DNA of 64,000 nucleotides from JAFEBO01 sp044221315 (GTDB taxonomy: Bacteria > Planctomycetota > Phycisphaerae > Phycisphaerales > UBA1924). Below, piece after piece: positions 42,583 through 51,255 of this stretch (position 1 is the first letter of the stretch; the number at the start of each line of letters is the position of its first letter). The stretch lies in the NCBI GenBank assembly GCA_044221315.1, contig JBGAPK010000008.1, positions 1 to 64,000 on the forward strand, given 5' to 3'. Both the position numbers and the translations under genes were made by a program. Below the pieces are notes generated by a model. That model saw nothing but the letters and a program-made list of their open reading frames with translations, ran no database searches and was not told the origin of the DNA.

Positions 42583-43830
42583 ATGATCACCTCGATCCGG
42601 CGTGCGCAGCACCTCAAGTGGCTCGTGGACGTGACGCAGATCCCGACGGCGGCGGGAAGGGAGTTCCGCGTCGTTGAGTTCATCCGCGCGTGGGTGAAGG
42701 AGCGGCCCGGGCTGGTGCTGGCGGAAGACAAGAGCGGGAATCTGACGGTCTCGATGCGGGAGGCAAAGGGGACCGATCTTGCGCCGGTGTACATCACGGC
42801 GCACCTTGATCATCCGGCATTCGTGATCGAGCGGATCGTGTCGCCGTCGTGCATCGAACTGTCGTTCCGCGGCGGGGTGATGGACGAGTATTTCGTTGAC
42901 GGGCAGGTCGCGGTCTGGAGCGGGACGAACACGCGGCATGCCGCGACACTGACGGGCGAGACGCCGGCGCCGGCGGTTGCTTCGGGCGAGAATCCGTTCA
43001 AGCACTACCTGGCGGAATTGAACGACACGCACGACACGACGAGCGGGCTCAAAGTCGGGGATGTGGCGGTGTGGGACCTGGAGCACGCGGAGGTGATCGA
43101 CGGTGTGCTGAACACGCTGGCGTGCGATGATCTCGCGGCGGTGGCGGCGGCTCTTTGCGCGATGGATGTCATTCTGGATTACAAAGAGACAGCAAGAGAC
43201 GTGCGGCTGATCTTCACGCGGGCGGAGGAGATCGGGTTCATCGGGGCGATCGCGGCGTGCAGGGACGCGACGATGCCCAAAGGGTCGATCGTTCTGGCGC
43301 TCGAGAACAGCCGGAGTTTCCCGCACGATTCACCGATCGGGGGCGGGCCGATCGTCCGCGTGGGAGACCGGCTCTCGATCTTCTCGCCGAGTTTGACCGA
43401 GGCGGTGGCGAAGTGCGCCGAGGCGCTGGCGGGCGGACCGGCGACGCCGCACGCGAAGGAAAAAGTGGACAAGGGCCGCAAGTGGAAGTGGCAGCGGAAA
43501 CTGATGGCGGGCGGCGCGTGCGAGGCGTCGGTCTTCTGCGCTGCGGGTTACGACGCAACGTGCATCTGCCTGCCCTTGGGGAACTACCACAACATGGGCG
43601 ACTTGGCGGCCGTGCAGGAACGAACGAATTCCAAGCCGCCCCGGATCGATCGCGAGCAGATCGCGGTGAGCGATTTCGAGGGGATGGTGGACCTGCTCGT
43701 GGCGTGCGGGCAGGACCCGAGGATCGAGGGGAAGAACCCGCTGGGGACGGGCCTCCGGGAAGGAAGCGGGGCGGTGCCGGCGCTCGTGGAGAAACTGTGG
43801 CGGGAGCGGGCGTTTGTGCTTCGGTCGTAG
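42583..43830 (+). CDS. M42/M28-like zinc aminopeptidase family protein
   Basis: This is a 415-residue cytoplasmic protein. Metal-site segments resembling M42 and M28 peptidases are seen: VYITAHLDHP (His and Asp), CDDLAAVAAAL (bridging Asp), RAEEIGFIGA (catalytic Glu pair), LALENSRSF (metal ligand region) and GNYHNMG (late His). There is an insert with DEYFVDGQVAV between the first and second. It is likely a co-catalytic zinc aminopeptidase. The exact substrate is unknown. ATG at 42583. Confidence 0.8.
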   Translation: MITSIRRAQHLKWLVDVTQIPTAAGREFRVVEFIRAWVKERPGLVLAEDKSGNLTVSMREAKGTDLAPVYITAHLDHPAFVIERIVSPSCIELSFRGGVMDEYFVDGQVAVWSGTNTRHAATLTGETPAPAVASGENPFKHYLAELNDTHDTTSGLKVGDVAVWDLEHAEVIDGVLNTLACDDLAAVAAALCAMDVILDYKETARDVRLIFTRAEEIGFIGAIAACRDATMPKGSIVLALENSRSFPHDSPIGGGPIVRVGDRLSIFSPSLTEAVAKCAEALAGGPATPHAKEKVDKGRKWKWQRKLMAGGACEASVFCAAGYDATCICLPLGNYHNMGDLAAVQERTNSKPPRIDREQIAVSDFEGMVDLLVACGQDPRIEGKNPLGTGLREGSGAVPALVEKLWRERAFVLRS

Positions 43831-43842
43831 AGCCAGAAGACA

Positions 43843-43884
43843 AACACGGGGAGCCACGGAGTGCCACGGAGGTAGACACGGAGA
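43843..43884 (+). repeat. Short-period CACGGAG repeat (Family D-like)
   Basis: ACACGGGGAGCCACGGAG then TGCCACGGAGGTAGACACGG AG, a 9-10-base period. It lies between convergent genes. Confidence 0.6.
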
Positions 43885-43904
43885 TAAAGCCGGCCGGTGT
43901 TTGG

Positions 43905-45773
43905 CTACTCGCAGATGAGCAGGTCGTACGCCGCGGCAAAGACGACAAAGTCTGGGTCGTCGGTATCGCCGTCGCCATCGAAGTCGGCGCCCGTCGTGAG
44001 CAGGATGTTGTAGAACGCCGCGAATTCGACAAAATCAAAGTCATCCACCACGCCGTCTCCGGCGCCCGGGGGATACAGGTCGGCGTCGCAGCCGGCCTCG
44101 TAGGCGCCGATGTCGGCGACGTTGACGTTCGGCCTGAAAAAGAAGCGCTGATCCGATCCGAGCACAAGCCCGGTGTGATCGACAACGCCATTCGGATCTC
44201 CGCCGCCGATGCCGCGGCTGGCAAAGAAGAGCCGGTGGGTCAGGGTCGGGCCGCCGTTCAACTGGAGCGGACCGAGGAAGGGGTTGATGGTGGCGCCGGG
44301 AAGCGGGGGCGGAGCGATGTCGCTCGCGCTCAGCGCGAAAAACGTCTGATCGGTGAACAGGTTGTATCCGCCCGATGTAATTCCCACACCCGGCACCTGC
44401 GAGAGGTATCCGGAACTCGCGCCCGCGCCAAAGTTTGAAAACAGCGAGTTTCGCACGACGACCAGGGGCGCCCCGCCAAGGTCGCCGCTGGCGATGCAAT
44501 CGCCGCCCGTCGAGTGATTGGCGTGGAAGGTGCAGCTGCTGATCTGGGCGCTGCCGCTGTTGGCGTTGTAGAGCCCGCCCCCGTGACCCACTGGGACGAT
44601 GTTCGATGAGATGGTGGAATTGACGAGATACAGGGTTCCGAACGAGTAAATGCCGCCGCCGCCGTTGTTGGGGGGCGCGCCCAGGGCGTGATTGTTTGAG
44701 ATCGTGGAGTTACGCACCTCGAGAGTGCCCGCGTTGTGGGCGCCGCCGCCGGTATCGCCGAAGTTCGTGTCGATGGTGCAGGTATCGAGCATCGCGGAGG
44801 CGAGGCCGGCGATCTGGATCCCCGCGCCGAAGAACGCGTTGTTGTTGCGGAAGGTGCATTCGGTGGCCGCGACGGTTCCCCGGTTTTCGACGCCGCCGCC
44901 CGAAGCACCCGAACTCGTGCGATTGCCCTCGATGAGGCATCCCTTCAGTGTGAGATTCCCGCGGTTGCCGATGCCGCCGCCCGATCCGCCGCCGACGGCG
45001 GCGCCGGAAACGTTGTTGAGAACTCCGGACTTGGCGATGGAGGCGATGGCGCCGGCGACGCCCAGGTTGATCCCGCCGCCGCGCCCGCCGGCCTGGTTGT
45101 CGCTGATCGTGCTTCCCGAGATGGAGAGATCCAGCCCTTGGTATTCGATTCCGCCTCCGGTCCCTTGGGCCAGATTGTGGCTGATGGTGCACCCGTTCAG
45201 GGTGAGCTTGCCGAAGCTGAGGATGCCCCCGCCGTTGGCGCCCGCGGCGCCTGTCGCGCTGCAGAAGTCGATGGCGACGTTCTCGAGCGTCACGTTGCCG
45301 TTGTTCTGGCGGAGTCCGCCGCCGCCGACGCTGCCTCCACCCGAAATCTCTAGAGTCCGCATCGTCACCTGAGCGTTGCCGAGCACGTGGAACGCCCGAT
45401 CGCCCATCGGCGAAGCATCGATGACCGTCGGCGGCCCGGGAAGCGGGGGCGCTCCCACGATTTCCATCGTGATGCCGTTGATGTCCAAGTCTCCCGCGAA
45501 AGCGAGGTCTTCACCATTGCCGGGAACGGTGAGCGAAAACGTCCCCGACGGCATGAGGATCTTCCAGTTGCCGCCGTTGAAATTGGCGTGCATGATGATC
45601 GCTCGGAGCGTCACCTGGTTTCCCGGAGCGACCGAGTCCGCATCGATGATCCCGTCGGTGACGTCAAAGTCGGGAGCGTCGTAGAAGACGTTGGGGCTGA
45701 CGGTGATCTGGCCGAACGTGGGAATCGCCGGGAGCGCGGCACAAGCCAGCAGAGCGAGCGGAAGCCTCTTCAT
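43905..45773 (-). CDS. Secreted right-handed beta-helix repeat protein with dockerin-like tail
   Basis: This 622-residue protein has a signal peptide (MKRLPLALLACAALPAIPTF). From about residue 120 it carries many GGG-I/L-x-N-x-G and C-T-I-x-x-N motifs (for example NGCTISHNLAQGTGGGI, TECTFRNNNAFFGAGI), the pattern of polymorphic outer-membrane (Pmp) or beta-helix repeat proteins. A GxYEAG segment marks the end of the helix. The tail has the Asp loops DGVVDDFDF and DGDGDTDDPDF, ends ICE and lacks some of the usual Cys. Beta-helices of this kind bind or cleave glycans or act as adhesins. The ribosome site AAGGGGAT supports the start. Confidence 0.82.
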   Translation of the reverse strand: MKRLPLALLACAALPAIPTFGQITVSPNVFYDAPDFDVTDGIIDADSVAPGNQVTLRAIIMHANFNGGNWKILMPSGTFSLTVPGNGEDLAFAGDLDINGITMEIVGAPPLPGPPTVIDASPMGDRAFHVLGNAQVTMRTLEISGGGSVGGGGLRQNNGNVTLENVAIDFCSATGAAGANGGGILSFGKLTLNGCTISHNLAQGTGGGIEYQGLDLSISGSTISDNQAGGRGGGINLGVAGAIASIAKSGVLNNVSGAAVGGGSGGGIGNRGNLTLKGCLIEGNRTSSGASGGGVENRGTVAATECTFRNNNAFFGAGIQIAGLASAMLDTCTIDTNFGDTGGGAHNAGTLEVRNSTISNNHALGAPPNNGGGGIYSFGTLYLVNSTISSNIVPVGHGGGLYNANSGSAQISSCTFHANHSTGGDCIASGDLGGAPLVVVRNSLFSNFGAGASSGYLSQVPGVGITSGGYNLFTDQTFFALSASDIAPPPLPGATINPFLGPLQLNGGPTLTHRLFFASRGIGGGDPNGVVDHTGLVLGSDQRFFFRPNVNVADIGAYEAGCDADLYPPGAGDGVVDDFDFVEFAAFYNILLTTGADFDGDGDTDDPDFVVFAAAYDLLICE

Positions 45774-45934
45774 GGTAAATCCCCTTGCGTTGAAGCCCTG
45801 TTTCAGGTGTACCAGCGGAAAAGCAGCAGAACAAGCGCGAAGTTTCGGAGCATTGGCCGGAGCGACTAGGGCAAACACCTCAGGCGATGAACGGCGTTGA
45901 CCGCGGGGTTTCGGCCGCGATGCGCGGCGTATCC

Positions 45935-47350
45935 CTACGAACACAGCAGCGCGTCGTAGGCGGCGGCGAAGAGGACGAAATCGGAGTCGTCCACCAGGGA
46001 GTCGCTGTTGAGGTCGGAGGGGCAGTTGACGGGCATGACGGGGTCTTCGCAGAGGAGCAGGTTGTAGGCCGAAGCGAAGAGAACGAAATCGCCGTCCTCG
46101 ACGATACCGTCGTCGTTGAGATCGCCGGAGCAGACGTTGGCAACGACGACTCCCTGGGATCCGTCGGTGAAAAGAGCGGTGAAGGCGAGGTGATAGCCGG
46201 CCAGCATGGAGCGCGAGGCGCGGATATCGAAGATGGTTTTGGATCCGACGACGGTGCCGGGGCCGGCGGCCCTGGTGATGGATCCGCCCTTCCAGACGTA
46301 CAGCCCGAGATACCCGAAGAACGGGTTATCTGCGAAGGTAAAGGCGACGCGGTCGGCGGAGGCAGAAAACGTCGTGCCGGGGCCGACGTCGAAGAGTCCG
46401 TTGAGCACGCCGGGGCGCGGGGTGTAGTTATCGACGATGGTGGTGAGGAAGTCATCCTCCCAGCGCAGGATCGCGTGGGTGACGCGGTTGTGTGCGGCGG
46501 AATATCCGCCGGCGTAGAAGGCGATTTTCCCCTCTTCGCTGAGCACCGGGTGCGGTCCGATCTCGAGGAAGGTCTCGCCGATGGGAACGACGAGGTCTTC
46601 GAAGGCGACGGGGTAGTCGATGCCGCCGTTGCTGAGCCGGTAGCGGAGGATTCCGTACCAGTCGGGCTCGGGATCTCGCGGCACGCTGACGCGTGTGACG
46701 GCGTATTCGCCGCGGATATCGCCGGTGGCGTTGATCTGGTTCATCGTCACGCCGAGCGAGGGGACGACGGTGGTGGAATTGCAGATGAATTTCACGTTGC
46801 CGCCGAGCACGCAGTAGGCGCCGTAAAGGAAGGTGGCGGAAGTGTTTCCGGTGAAGAGGACGTTGCGGTCGTCGGACGCGAAGTCTGAATTGATGTCGAG
46901 GTGGATGCTGCCGCCGTCGGGCGCGATCATGAATTCGGCGGCGAGGTTGTTGGGCTGATCGATGTCGGACCAGATGCTCTGGATGATGCCGATGTTGATG
47001 AGCGGAGCCTGTCCGTGGTAGGGAATTCCCTGTCGCGCTGGGCGGAGGGCGGAGCGCGGCGAGTACCAGTCGAGCCATGTGTAGGTTCCCCCGCCGAACC
47101 CGGGGGCGAGATCGCCGCCTTTGGCGACAAGCGTGGGAGGTGCGAGGGCGACGGACTTGTAGACCTCGTAGGCGTCGTCATCCTTCACGCCGAGAGTTTC
47201 GCCGTCGAAGATGGGGGCGGTGAAGTGGAGGAAATTGCCGCCCTGGGGTTTGGGGTCGCCGCTCCGGACGATCAGGTGGAAGGCTGGGGCGATGGCGAGG
47301 GCCGAAGAGGCGCACGCGGCCGCGCCGATGAGGATCGCGAGCTGTTTCAT
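45935..47350 (-). CDS. Secreted protein of unknown domain with dockerin-like tail
   Basis: This is a 471-residue protein. The signal peptide is MKQLAILIGAAACASSALA. The body has bladed beta features (VLSEEGKIAFYAGG, DRVAFTFADNPFFG, SRSMLAGYHLAFTALF) reminiscent of a propeller, but no named family was found. The tail carries DLNDDGIVEDGDF and DLNSDSLVDDSDF with flanking cysteines and ends LLCS. It follows the beta-helix gene on the same strand with a 160-base gap; the two could be one transcript. Confidence 0.75.
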   Translation of the reverse strand: MKQLAILIGAAACASSALAIAPAFHLIVRSGDPKPQGGNFLHFTAPIFDGETLGVKDDDAYEVYKSVALAPPTLVAKGGDLAPGFGGGTYTWLDWYSPRSALRPARQGIPYHGQAPLINIGIIQSIWSDIDQPNNLAAEFMIAPDGGSIHLDINSDFASDDRNVLFTGNTSATFLYGAYCVLGGNVKFICNSTTVVPSLGVTMNQINATGDIRGEYAVTRVSVPRDPEPDWYGILRYRLSNGGIDYPVAFEDLVVPIGETFLEIGPHPVLSEEGKIAFYAGGYSAAHNRVTHAILRWEDDFLTTIVDNYTPRPGVLNGLFDVGPGTTFSASADRVAFTFADNPFFGYLGLYVWKGGSITRAAGPGTVVGSKTIFDIRASRSMLAGYHLAFTALFTDGSQGVVVANVCSGDLNDDGIVEDGDFVLFASAYNLLLCEDPVMPVNCPSDLNSDSLVDDSDFVLFAAAYDALLCS

Positions 47351-47687
47351 ATTGCACCTTCCCTTTGCGTCGGGAACCCCACTCCGACGTCGCGTCCCTC
47401 CAGAATACCAGCGGGCGCGGCGTTGCCATGCAAAAAAATGGCGTGGAATCAAAGGTTTTGGGGGCGGGCCCGCCGGGCGAGGATTCGAGTGAACGGGCCG
47501 AGAATCAGCGGCATGGAAGGGCGTCGGGCCCGTGCGTGCATGGAAAGGGGGTGGTGGTCGAGCCGGCGGCTCGGCTGCAGGCCGGTCGGGCGAACTAGAA
47601 TTGCGGTGTGCGGGCGCTGTCAGGATGGCCGGCGTCGGCAGACTTCGTACGCCCTTCTGTCGGACTATTTTGACGAGTCAAGAACCA
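47351..47687. other. 337-base divergent spacer, no feature recognised
   Basis: Upstream of the dockerin-tailed gene (minus) and the helicase gene (plus). It contains several short GC-rich palindromic words such as GAGCCGGCGGCTC but no clear promoter or leader structure could be defended. Confidence 0.5.
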
Positions 47688-49280
47688 ATGAATATGAACC
47701 AGGGGACGGAGTCCCCCACCCCCCCCGAGCCTTTCCAAGGCTCACAAGCCGTTGAATCTGCCGCAGCCGGGCAGGGGGCCGGCGGGCCAAGTCTTGCCGG
47801 CGTTGCGACCGCCGATCAGCACACGCCGCACGGCGTGGTCACTCACCACAGTTTCAAGCCTGCCGACACGGAAGGTGTGTTTGACGAGGCGGCTGACTTT
47901 GCGAACCTGGGACTGCGCAACAGCGTGCTCAAGGGCTTGGCCGAGATGGGCTTCAGCAAGCCCACCATGATCCAGGCGAAGATGATCCCCGTGGCACTCA
48001 CCGGGCGCGATGTGCTGGGGCAGGCGAAGACAGGCACGGGCAAGACGGCGGCGTTCGGGCTGCCGCTGATTCACATGTGCGGGAAGGACACGCAGTTCCA
48101 GGCGCTGATCCTGGCGCCGACGCGTGAACTGGCGATTCAGATTACCGACGAGATCAACGAACTGGCGAAGCACACGCCGATCCGGGCGGTGACGCTTTAC
48201 GGCGGGCAGTCGATCCAGGCGCAGTCGAGACAATTGGAGACCGGCTCGCACATCATTGTGGGGACGCCCGGTCGCGTGCTGGACATGCTCGGGCGCGGGC
48301 TGTTCCATCTGAAGAACATCCGCTTTGCGGTGCTCGACGAGGTGGACCGGATGTTCGACATCGGGTTCCGCGACGACATCCGGCGGATTCTCGATATGTG
48401 CCCGAGGCCGGGGACGCCTCCGGAAGGTCGGCAGACGATCTTTGTCAGCGCGACGATCAGCGACGAAGTCGAACGGCTGGCGCGCAAGCACATGCACGAT
48501 CCGGTGAAGCTGATGTCCACCGCGGGCTCGCTGACGGCGAGCCTGGTGAAGCAGTTTCACATTCCGGTGGCGCAGTGGGACAAGAAGCGGATGCTGCTGC
48601 ACGTGCTGACGCACGAGGAGCCGGCGCTGACGCTCGTCTTCTGCCGCCTGAAGCGGACGGTGGACGAACTGGCGAAGGGCCTGACGGTGCGGGGGATCGA
48701 GGCGCACGCGATGCACGGCGATATGAGCCAGGGCAAGCGCAACAGCACGATGAAGCAGCTCAAGGACGGCAAGTTGGCCGTGGTGATCTGTTCGGACCTG
48801 GCCAGCCGCGGCATCGACGTCGAGGGTGTCTCGCACGTGATCAATTTCGATCTGCCGGACGACCCGGAGCTGTACATCCACCGCATCGGGCGGACGGCCC
48901 GCGCCGGCAAGGGCGGGCTGGCGTACTCGCTGGTGACGCCTCAGCAGGGCGATCTGCTGACGAGCATCGAGATGCTGATCAACGCGGAGATTCCGCGGCT
49001 TGAGTATCCGGATTTCGTGGGGAACGAGCCGCCGGCGGGCTGGCGCGAGGAATCGTCGAGCGGGCGGCCCGAGGGCGGGTTGCAATTGGAGCGGCCGGAG
49101 GGACACGTCGAGGCGCCGCCTCCCCCGCCGAAACAGAGCCGCATGGAGCAGGCGTCGAAGCTGGAACTGCCGGCAAGTGGGCCGGGGCAGGTCGATGCGA
49201 CGAAGTTCCCGGGCGGAATCGTGCCGACGAAACTGCCTCCGAAGCGTCTTTTCGGCAAGATGCCGGGGCGTGGGCGGTAG
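47688..49280 (+). CDS. DEAD-box-type ATP-dependent RNA helicase (DEVD form)
   Basis: This is a 530-residue cytoplasmic RNA helicase. After a 60-residue polar leader come FANLGLRNSVLKGLAEMGF (Q motif region), AKTGTGKT (motif I), PTRELA (Ia), GTPGR (Ib), VLDEVDRM (motif II, reading DEVD), SAT (III), CSDLASRGIDV (V) and HRIGRTARAG (VI). The C-terminal 80 residues are Pro/Gly/basic and may bind RNA. Members with DEVD in place of DEAD are known. The role is probably RNA unwinding in decay or cold adaptation. The ribosome site is weak. Confidence 0.93.
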   Translation: MNMNQGTESPTPPEPFQGSQAVESAAAGQGAGGPSLAGVATADQHTPHGVVTHHSFKPADTEGVFDEAADFANLGLRNSVLKGLAEMGFSKPTMIQAKMIPVALTGRDVLGQAKTGTGKTAAFGLPLIHMCGKDTQFQALILAPTRELAIQITDEINELAKHTPIRAVTLYGGQSIQAQSRQLETGSHIIVGTPGRVLDMLGRGLFHLKNIRFAVLDEVDRMFDIGFRDDIRRILDMCPRPGTPPEGRQTIFVSATISDEVERLARKHMHDPVKLMSTAGSLTASLVKQFHIPVAQWDKKRMLLHVLTHEEPALTLVFCRLKRTVDELAKGLTVRGIEAHAMHGDMSQGKRNSTMKQLKDGKLAVVICSDLASRGIDVEGVSHVINFDLPDDPELYIHRIGRTARAGKGGLAYSLVTPQQGDLLTSIEMLINAEIPRLEYPDFVGNEPPAGWREESSSGRPEGGLQLERPEGHVEAPPPPPKQSRMEQASKLELPASGPGQVDATKFPGGIVPTKLPPKRLFGKMPGRGR

Positions 49281-49379
49281 GTTCTGGGGCGTTCGCGGCA
49301 AGAAAAAGCTTTGGGCCGGACATGTGCCGTTGTAAGCTCGCGCGGGCGGGCGTGCTGCCATTTTCGGGAGGAGAGCCAA

Positions 49380-50255
49380 ATGGGTGGTTCTGTGCGCTCC
49401 GGGCTTGTGTGTGTTCTCGGGCTCGCGGCGGGCGCAAGCTCGGCGTTCGCGCAGTTCGACACCGCGACGGTGACACTCACGGCGCACGCGAACAGCCTGC
49501 TGAACACCACGGGCGGGTCGGGGATTCTGAACAAGAGCGCCGACGGGGGCGACTATCCGAGTGCATTCGGCGTTGCCGACGCCGGGCAGACCATCGGCCC
49601 AAGCACGGTCACGAGCGTGGGGGACTACACGCTCTTCCGCACACCGACGCTTCTCATCATTCACGGTGAGGCGATCGCGGACGTGAATGGGGGCGCGGAG
49701 ATTCTGAACGCGACCGCCACGGCCGATTCGACAGTCGAGATCGTGTTTGATGTGGATCACGATCAGGCGTGGGTGATCCACTCCGTGGAGGCGACGCAGG
49801 GCAACGCTCAGGCGTCGGTCGTGCTGCTGCAGGGTGAGACGGAAGTCTTCCGCTACGAGAATCTGCACGTGCACGAGATCACGGGAATGCTCGAGCCCGG
49901 CACGTACACGTTGCGATTGAGCGGCTCGGCGGCGAGCGACTGGAGCACCGGCGGCGCGTACTCGATCGGGTTCTTCGACCTCGAGTTCGAACTGGCGGCG
50001 GCATGCCCGGCGGACCTGAACGAGGACAAGCTCGTGGACGATGCCGACTTCATGATCTTCGTGGCGGCGTACGACCAGTTGGTGTGCGCCGGCAGCATGC
50101 GCCACGGGTGCCCCGGGGACCTCAACGAGGACGGGGTGGTGGACGACGCGGACTTTGTGGTCTTCGCCGCGGCGTACAACGACCTGATGTGCCCCCAAGC
50201 CCGGTTTGCCCGGCCTCATTCATTTTTGATTGTGGAAGAGGGGACGGCGCTATAG
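49380..50255 (+). CDS. Secreted dockerin-tailed protein, paralogue 1
   Basis: This is a 291-residue protein, with signal peptide to about residue 24 (GLVCVLGLAAGASSAFAQ) and ATG after GGAGGAGAG. The body (about 25-205) is a beta sandwich-like domain with T-T/Y-T-L-R-L-SGSAASDW near its end; its neighbour has the same sequence pattern. The tail has DLNEDKLVDDADF and DLNEDGVVDDADF. The other tails in the window stop at Cys-Pro, Cys-Ser or Cys-Glu. This one continues for 19 residues (QARFARPHSFLIVEEGTAL), as if the stop had been lost. It lies 46 bases before its paralogue. Confidence 0.75.
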   Translation: MGGSVRSGLVCVLGLAAGASSAFAQFDTATVTLTAHANSLLNTTGGSGILNKSADGGDYPSAFGVADAGQTIGPSTVTSVGDYTLFRTPTLLIIHGEAIADVNGGAEILNATATADSTVEIVFDVDHDQAWVIHSVEATQGNAQASVVLLQGETEVFRYENLHVHEITGMLEPGTYTLRLSGSAASDWSTGGAYSIGFFDLEFELAAACPADLNEDKLVDDADFMIFVAAYDQLVCAGSMRHGCPGDLNEDGVVDDADFVVFAAAYNDLMCPQARFARPHSFLIVEEGTAL

Positions 50256-50301
50256 GCTGCTGTCGCGGCGGAGTTCTCCCGCCGGGATAAGGGGCGTCCG
50301 G

Positions 50302-51114
50302 ATGAAGTACGCGATGATTGCCGTTCTTGGGCTGACCGGAGGCGCGGTGCCGGCGTGGGCGCAATTTTCTGGCGCGACGGTCACGATCAACGTCGGGGCG
50401 AAGAGTTCGCTCTTCACCGAATTCGGCTCGGGCATGCGCGACGAGCACGGTGGGGGCGGGGCGTACCCGCTCTACCTCGGGTCGGTGAACGCGAATCAGT
50501 CGATCGGCGGGAGCAACGTCTTTGCCGAGGGGTACGCGGCGCTCGAGATGTCGGAGACGGGGGTGAGCGCCAACGGCCATGCAACGTCGCACGTGGAAGG
50601 AGCGGCGGGGATCATGTCGGGAACCGCCTCTTCAGAATCGCTTCTCGCGGTGACGTTTACCATCGACGCGTCGTACACGTGGAAGATCTCGTCGGGCAGC
50701 GCGGCGGGGGCCAAGGCGTGGATCACCCTTTCGGACGGCTTCGCCGACATCTTCAGCTACAACGACACAGGCATCTCCGACGCGAGCGGAACCATCGGGG
50801 CCGGAACGTACACGCTGCACCTGAGCGGGACCGCATCATCGGACTGGGAGATCAACGCCGGTGCGCCGGAATCGGCAAGTTACACGCTGGGCTTCGAGCT
50901 TGCGAAGGTGATCCCCTGCCCCGCCGACCTGAACCGCGACCGGCTCGTAAACGACGACGATTTCCTGATCTTCGTGGCCGCGTACGACATTCTGGACTGC
51001 GCCGATCCGTCCATGCCCGCGGGGTGCGGGGCGGATCTCAACTCCGACGCGGTCGTGGACGATGCGGACTTTTCGATCTTTGCGCTGGCGTACGACGCGC
51101 TCTTGTGCCCGTGA
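50302..51114 (+). CDS. Secreted dockerin-tailed protein, paralogue 2
   Basis: This 270-residue protein is homologous over its whole length to the gene just upstream (same signal-body-tail order; T-Y-T-L-H-L-SGTASSDW block). Signal peptide MKYAMIAVLGLTGGAVPAWA. Tail loops DLNRDRLVNDDDF and DLNSDAVVDDADF with Cys before each loop, ending LLCP. A tandem duplication is the simple explanation. No enzymatic motif was seen. Confidence 0.78.
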   Translation: MKYAMIAVLGLTGGAVPAWAQFSGATVTINVGAKSSLFTEFGSGMRDEHGGGGAYPLYLGSVNANQSIGGSNVFAEGYAALEMSETGVSANGHATSHVEGAAGIMSGTASSESLLAVTFTIDASYTWKISSGSAAGAKAWITLSDGFADIFSYNDTGISDASGTIGAGTYTLHLSGTASSDWEINAGAPESASYTLGFELAKVIPCPADLNRDRLVNDDDFLIFVAAYDILDCADPSMPAGCGADLNSDAVVDDADFSIFALAYDALLCP

Positions 51115-51255
51115 TGGGGTTGCCGGGGTTTTCCGGCGGGCGAACAAAGGCCGCCGGGGTGGTCGCGGAATCCGGATGCCGGTCGGGAGCGAAAGACTCC
51201 GGGCGGATGCCTGCGCCGGGCTCGCTTATCCTCACGGCTTCACGGAGAGCGTTGC

